From Bacteroidota bacterium (lineage in GTDB: Bacteria; Bacteroidota; Bacteroidia; J057): 11,474 bases of DNA. Positions 7,228 through 11,474 of the stretch are shown in pieces (the stretch's first letter is position 1; every line of letters starts with the position of its first letter). The notes beneath the pieces were generated by a model. It made no database searches. It was not told the DNA's origin and worked only from the letters and a program-made list of their open reading frames with translations. The stretch spans positions 1 to 11,474 of the forward strand of contig RDXT01000845.1 of the NCBI GenBank assembly GCA_004292985.1, given 5' to 3'. The translations under genes were made by a program, and so were the position numbers.

Positions 7228-10200
7228 ATGCCCGTTGTTAATGACCTTCCGAGCTACGAACAGCTTTTCGGCGACATAGACTTTAAACAAGGAGATCCGG
7301 CGCGTACGGTATTTTCACCGGCTGCTTATCTGGCTGACCTGATTGGCTTCGTCGAAAATTACTTTAATCGTCCCGACCTGTTTGATCAGCCGGACCAGCC
7401 CGCCGGACGAAGGGAGGACATCAAGCGAGGTATTCCGTTCGATGCCAGCCATACCTTCACGATGGTTCCCTACCTCGATGTGGTTATCCGAATCCTGGAG
7501 CAGGCCATCGGCGAATCGGAAGATATAGAAGCGTCAAATATTTATGACAAATTCATGTCTGGTCGCTATCCATTTGAGCTTCCGGCCAATGTGGATCATG
7601 AACGTCTTAAACTGTATCTTACATATCTACGGGTAGGGGCAGAGGAAATTTATTCTCTGTTTGCCGGCTGGCATCAGGGGGATGATCCTGACGCAAAAGC
7701 CCGCGAGTACCTGGGCCTTACTCCGGAACTGGCAGAACTGCTGACTACACCTGTATCGCCATATGCTGTAGCGGCTGATTATGGGCAAGACTCCCTTGAG
7801 GCCCTTCATCAGACTGAGACTTTTCTCCGCGTAACAGGTCTGAGCGGCTCCGAATTGTATGAATTGCTCTTCCAGCGACTGAGCACAAAATCGCTCAGCG
7901 CCAGTGGCGACTCTGAGCGTGAAGCTGCTATACATCTGTATATCAATCAGGGGCTGAATGGCTACGTCCGGCTTGATGCCGAAGATCAACACATGGTCTG
8001 GTCCGGTCCGGAAGAACAAATACCTGCGGCCTGGTTTGACCGTGTGAGCCGTATGGTCCGTCTGGCCCGCCGCACAGGGTTGTCTTTCACAGACCTGGAC
8101 CTTATCCTGCGCAGTTGCTGCGGGTCGGTACTCGATGCCCGCGCTCTGCGTGTGCTGGCAGTGCTTTTGCATCTGCACAGAAGCTATGATCAGCCTATAG
8201 CCACCCTCTGTGTGTTGGCTGGCGGTCTGATTGATACGCTCGGGCATGGTTCAGAGGGCGATCCTGCTGACCTTTTTCATAGCACCTTCAATGGCCGCTA
8301 TGCCCATATTGACAAGACCTATATTCCTGCTCCGGGGCATCCCTACGTTCCGGAGGCCTATGCCGGCTACCAGGTGGCTGCTTTTCAGGGAGATATCCTC
8401 GATCAGGCCAACAAGCCCCTTCGGCGTCGTATTCTCGCAGGACTGGGTCTGAGCGAAAAAGAATTCAGTCAGCTCGTAACCGCTTTCCGGCAGGCTGCCA
8501 GCGAGGGAGCTTATGTGTCAGTATTTACTGGCAGCCCTGACCATGATACGTGGTCGGCATTATACCGCTTTGCCCGCTTGCGGGATATGCTGGAACTATC
8601 GGTTACAGATCTGCTGGATCTGCTGGGGCTGCTGGCGTTGGACCCCTACCTTCGGGTTTATCCGCAGTTTCCGATCCTGCTCGATGATCCCGGAGTGGCC
8701 GAAGACACCCATCTCTTTCCGACTTTCCGTATGATGGAGAAGGGGGCATCGGCTGATAACCTATGGCTTCTTCAGATCACCCTGGCGGTAGCCCGCTGGA
8801 TGCAGGAGGATGGTGCGTCTGCTCCCGAACTTCGCGAAATCCTAACAGGCGAAGCTCCGGATCAGGCCACAGCCCAGGCCCGCAGACTGGCCCTGCTGCA
8901 AGCCCTCTATCAGCAGGTCTTACCCACCTTGCTCGTGCCTGAGCATCTGGAAGTTGAAGGAGATGCCCGCATGGCCAGGGCCCTCTACCGATCTCTGAAG
9001 GCATCAGAGAGTGGAATACTCAGCCAGGACCGCATTCTCCGTTTCGAGGAGGAAGCGGCATATCACGCCGTGTACTCAGCTCTGAAGCAACTCCCGCATA
9101 TACATCCCGAAGACCTGATCGGACTGGGGCTGGAGGAAAGGATGCTGAATCAGATATATTCTCAGCTCATTCTGCTGGGGTATCTGGCACCCGATGGCGT
9201 GCTGAATGAGTCGGCTTTCCCATCTGAGGCTGCCAGGCTGATACTGGCTACCGATTTTTCCGGGATAAAAGAGAAACTATATGCCCTGATCCACAGGCTT
9301 TATGCGGCAGAGGAAGAGGCTGGTAGTCCCCCTGCCGAAGTAGAGTTTTCTCTTTTCCCGGCAGACTTAGACGCGCTGTATCTTTCACGGACCCAGCAGG
9401 AGGAGCTATATAATAACCTGATATTCAATGGGTATCTGGATCCTTCCGGTGCCATATTGCGGGCAGATATCTTTGCTGCGGAAAGCGTCTCGGACGACTT
9501 TGATCCCAATACCCCGCTTCAGGCCTATGCCTCCCGTGTATTTGACCATATTTGGCTGTCGGTGAGCCGATTTGAACAGGAGCTTCTCACATTTGACCCT
9601 CAAAGCCTCGGAGACATAGGCATACCTGAGGCGGAGATTGAAGACCTTGTGCTTAATCTTCAGTTTAACGGATACCTGGACACGGACCGCCGCTACACCC
9701 ATAAGTCGGCTTTACTGGCCCTGGATAGTGCCAGTTTTAATATTGAACTTGCCTTTTATTCGCGCCGGCACAAAATACTGGCTGCGCTGCAATCAGCTGT
9801 AAAGCAGTTTAAGGCACAGTATTTCCGCTTCCCGAGAGAATCATTTGCGGCACTGGCCGATGGGATTCAGGCAGACCTGATTTATCGGCATCTATCCGCA
9901 ACGTATTTCCCGGAAGGAGTTCTGACGCCCGATGCCGAAGCATTTTTTGCCGATTCCGGGCAGTTGGATCAGTTTACTCTGCCAGCAGGTCTCGATGTGG
10001 CAGAAGCACGGACTGTATTTGAGCATTTGGCTCAGATAGTCGCTACACAGCGGCAATTACAGGTTTCAACACCGGCTCTGACAGAGATCGGCCTCGATGA
10101 AGATGATCAGGATCAGCTCTTTGTAACCCTCCAGTCTGGCGGCTGGACCGATGCGGCAGGCCATATTGCCGGGGATAAGATCGCGTTTTTCCTCAACATT

Positions 10201-11474
10201 AACCATGCGCTTTCTTTTCAGGTAGCAGAGTTTCACGACTACAGCAAAGACATCTTTTTTGTACTCAATGCAGTAGCTCTGGCCGTCGACAGCCGTATCC
10301 GTGTGGTTACGGGTATCTTGTCACAGGCCGCCGCTAACCAGTACAATGCCGTGATGATTGTGCTGCAGGAGCATCTGGGTATCGGGGCTGATATTGCCGG
10401 CGCTCTGGCAAAAGCCATATGGGGGGCAGAACGTCCGCTGACTGAGGCTATCGTTGTACCTGTGCTGGCAGTTGCTGACACGCTGGGCCGTATCACCCGC
10501 GAACCGGTGGATCATGCATATACCCTTAATATGCGCCGCCTCCGCCAGCTGTCGCTTTTGGCCACCCGTATGAGTTTCACTCAGGCGGAGGCGGAAGTTG
10601 CCCTTCATGACCAGAATCTTGTAGATAAATTCCCGGAACCCTTTGTGCTGCCTGCCGGTTTTTCAGAGATAGATGCCCTCCTCAAGGCGGTGGGAGATCA
10701 TCTGGTGATCGCCGATGTGAGCTACAAAGATCCCATCTATGTGTTTAGTGGCAGGCAGTACTGGGCCTATGATCCGGCAAGCTATATCTTGATTCTGCCA
10801 CCTTCACCCCTTGCCGGTTTTGCACCTGAGCTGGCAGATTGGTCTGGCGTAGATGCTGCATATACTGATGCAGAAGGCGTTTTCTGGCTTGTATCTGGCA
10901 CGATGCATCTCTGCAAAACACCCGGCGGACTGCGCTGGGAGCCGCGTGAACATACCTGGGGGCAGGTCCGGCATCCCTTCGATACGCTTGCGCGGGTAGA
11001 TGCCTCGATGGTGGACACAGAGGGCAGAACCTATCTTTTCCTTGGTGATCAATACGTACGTTACTCGGGGAACTATTCATATGTAGATGAAGGGTATCCC
11101 CGCACCATAGCCGGAAACTGGAAAAATGAACTATCAGACCAGAAACTCCCTGACGCCTTCTACCGGGGCATCGGTGCATCTTTCACGGGCCCTGACCAGC
11201 AGAGTTATCTGTTCAGCGGCTCTTCGTGGGTGAGTTCAGCGGATTATACAGATGAGAAGCCGGTTTCAGCTTTCTGGGGCCGGGTCCGCAACACACTCAG
11301 CCAGATGGAGCGGGTAGATAGTGCCGTAATGATTCAGGGTACTCTTTACCTGAGTGCCGGAGATCAGGTGATGGCGTACACCGATCATCCGGCTACACCC
11401 GGCGTGACAGCCGCAGAAGGTAGTCTGACCACCCTCAGTACCTGGCTTCCGGGTGTGCCAGATGCCTTTGAGTC
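7228..11474 (+). CDS. Tc toxin A (TcA)-like giant protein with VRP1 N-terminus, 80-residue repeats and hemopexin repeats; 3' end outside the window
   Basis: The frame is open from ATG 7228 to the window end, giving 1415 whole codons. LPSYEQLFGDIDF (7-19), FSPAAYLADL (29-38) and a block from REDI (62-65) to VPYLDVVIRILE (80-91) are the signature of the Salmonella virulence plasmid 28.1 kDa A / TcA N-terminus (VRP1, PF03538). RVSRMVRLARRTGLSFTDLD (272-291), DLFHSTFNGRY (348-358) and a helix pair at 445-475 match further conserved TcA helical segments. Residues about 627-987 hold five repeats of about 80 residues. Hemopexin-like units follow from 1162. In known Tc toxins, TcA forms a pentameric receptor-binding and translocation channel that delivers a TcB-TcC cargo. 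Pore, receptor-binding and linker regions are not visible here and may lie beyond the end. There is no signal peptide, as in known TcA proteins, which leave the cell by other means. The gene follows a small helical-protein gene by 61 bp, likely in the same operon. Toxin activity is inference. Confidence 0.85.
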   Translation, partial: MPVVNDLPSYEQLFGDIDFKQGDPARTVFSPAAYLADLIGFVENYFNRPDLFDQPDQPAGRREDIKRGIPFDASHTFTMVPYLDVVIRILEQAIGESEDIEASNIYDKFMSGRYPFELPANVDHERLKLYLTYLRVGAEEIYSLFAGWHQGDDPDAKAREYLGLTPELAELLTTPVSPYAVAADYGQDSLEALHQTETFLRVTGLSGSELYELLFQRLSTKSLSASGDSEREAAIHLYINQGLNGYVRLDAEDQHMVWSGPEEQIPAAWFDRVSRMVRLARRTGLSFTDLDLILRSCCGSVLDARALRVLAVLLHLHRSYDQPIATLCVLAGGLIDTLGHGSEGDPADLFHSTFNGRYAHIDKTYIPAPGHPYVPEAYAGYQVAAFQGDILDQANKPLRRRILAGLGLSEKEFSQLVTAFRQAASEGAYVSVFTGSPDHDTWSALYRFARLRDMLELSVTDLLDLLGLLALDPYLRVYPQFPILLDDPGVAEDTHLFPTFRMMEKGASADNLWLLQITLAVARWMQEDGASAPELREILTGEAPDQATAQARRLALLQALYQQVLPTLLVPEHLEVEGDARMARALYRSLKASESGILSQDRILRFEEEAAYHAVYSALKQLPHIHPEDLIGLGLEERMLNQIYSQLILLGYLAPDGVLNESAFPSEAARLILATDFSGIKEKLYALIHRLYAAEEEAGSPPAEVEFSLFPADLDALYLSRTQQEELYNNLIFNGYLDPSGAILRADIFAAESVSDDFDPNTPLQAYASRVFDHIWLSVSRFEQELLTFDPQSLGDIGIPEAEIEDLVLNLQFNGYLDTDRRYTHKSALLALDSASFNIELAFYSRRHKILAALQSAVKQFKAQYFRFPRESFAALADGIQADLIYRHLSATYFPEGVLTPDAEAFFADSGQLDQFTLPAGLDVAEARTVFEHLAQIVATQRQLQVSTPALTEIGLDEDDQDQLFVTLQSGGWTDAAGHIAGDKIAFFLNINHALSFQVAEFHDYSKDIFFVLNAVALAVDSRIRVVTGILSQAAANQYNAVMIVLQEHLGIGADIAGALAKAIWGAERPLTEAIVVPVLAVADTLGRITREPVDHAYTLNMRRLRQLSLLATRMSFTQAEAEVALHDQNLVDKFPEPFVLPAGFSEIDALLKAVGDHLVIADVSYKDPIYVFSGRQYWAYDPASYILILPPSPLAGFAPELADWSGVDAAYTDAEGVFWLVSGTMHLCKTPGGLRWEPREHTWGQVRHPFDTLARVDASMVDTEGRTYLFLGDQYVRYSGNYSYVDEGYPRTIAGNWKNELSDQKLPDAFYRGIGASFTGPDQQSYLFSGSSWVSSADYTDEKPVSAFWGRVRNTLSQMERVDSAVMIQGTLYLSAGDQVMAYTDHPATPGVTAAEGSLTTLSTWLPGVPDAFE
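9106..10188 (+). repeat. Protein-level array of about 80-residue repeats with a GYLD-type turn
   Basis: Five units fit the pattern F-p--L--lGi----i--L---L-fNGYLD--G-l-----F. Their conserved halves start at 9106, 9355, 9592, 9829 and 10063, so the period is 83, 79, 79 and 78 residues. The best turns are LILLGYLAPDG, LIFNGYLDPSG and LQFNGYLDTDR; the last two copies are degenerate (YFPEG, GWTDAAG). A weaker extra copy lies at 8935-9045. The intervening 40 residues of each unit look amphipathic-helical. DNA identity between copies is low, so this is an old amplification. Confidence 0.75.
10711..11390 (+). repeat. Hemopexin-like repeats (propeller domain)
   Basis: Five blade-like units begin near residues 1162, 1208, 1256, 1314 and 1362. 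The third is the most typical: a VDAS start, GRTYLFLGDQYVRYS, then EGYPRTIAGNW, matching hemopexin (PF00045) blades with their D-A, F-G--Y-ry and GYP-xI-xxW elements. The first has YVFSGRQYWAYD. Such repeats form four-bladed propellers that bind proteins or ligands, and photopexins show that bacteria use them. A role in target binding is inference. Confidence 0.8.

Noticed and set aside
7627..8247. Minus-strand open frame of 206 codons opposite the TcA-like gene
   Set aside because: It is antisense to conserved TcA helical segments, shows no recognisable motifs and lacks a promoter; it is a shadow of the coding strand.

Overview
The window looks like chromosomal DNA of a free-living Bacteroidota. 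Two proteins end in type IX secretion (T9SS) sorting domains. Starts lack clear Shine-Dalgarno sequences, and several upstream regions carry the phylum's TAnnTTTG -7 promoter element. An AAA-ATPase_like/PDDEXK_9 protein, a family common in this phylum, opens the window. I cannot fix the genus; Saprospiria, Cytophagia or Chitinophagia would all fit.

Layout: (1) bases 1-1693, the 3' part of the ATPase/nuclease gene on the + strand, convergent with (2) an FAD-dependent monooxygenase gene (1701-2840, -). (3) An 88-bp divergent control region follows, holding two copies of an 18-bp palindrome that overlap the promoter elements. (4) A TetR-family regulator gene (2929-3555, +) is very probably the repressor of itself and of the monooxygenase. 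(5) Two tandem paralogous secreted proteins with three internal repeats and a C-terminal T9SS signal (3552-6235, -) are transcribed towards the regulator; the two stop codons overlap in a shared TTAA. (6) A 478-bp non-coding stretch (6236-6713) separates divergent transcription units. (7) On the right, a + strand pair encodes a 150-residue helical protein and the first 1415 residues of a very large protein that runs off the end of the window.

The right-hand pair is the most notable part. The large reading frame carries the N-terminal signature of the A subunit of insecticidal Tc toxins (the VRP1 region). It continues with TcA-type helical segments, then an array of about 80-residue repeats marked by a GYLD-type turn, then hemopexin-like repeats. 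The small upstream protein resembles the helical segment that, in my recollection, lies directly ahead of this signature in fused TcA-like proteins. The locus therefore looks like a split TcA-like component in a Bacteroidota background. No TcB/TcC component, neuraminidase-like domain or pore domain is visible, and the protein is incomplete here.

No tRNA, rRNA, CRISPR array, transposase or integrase was seen.
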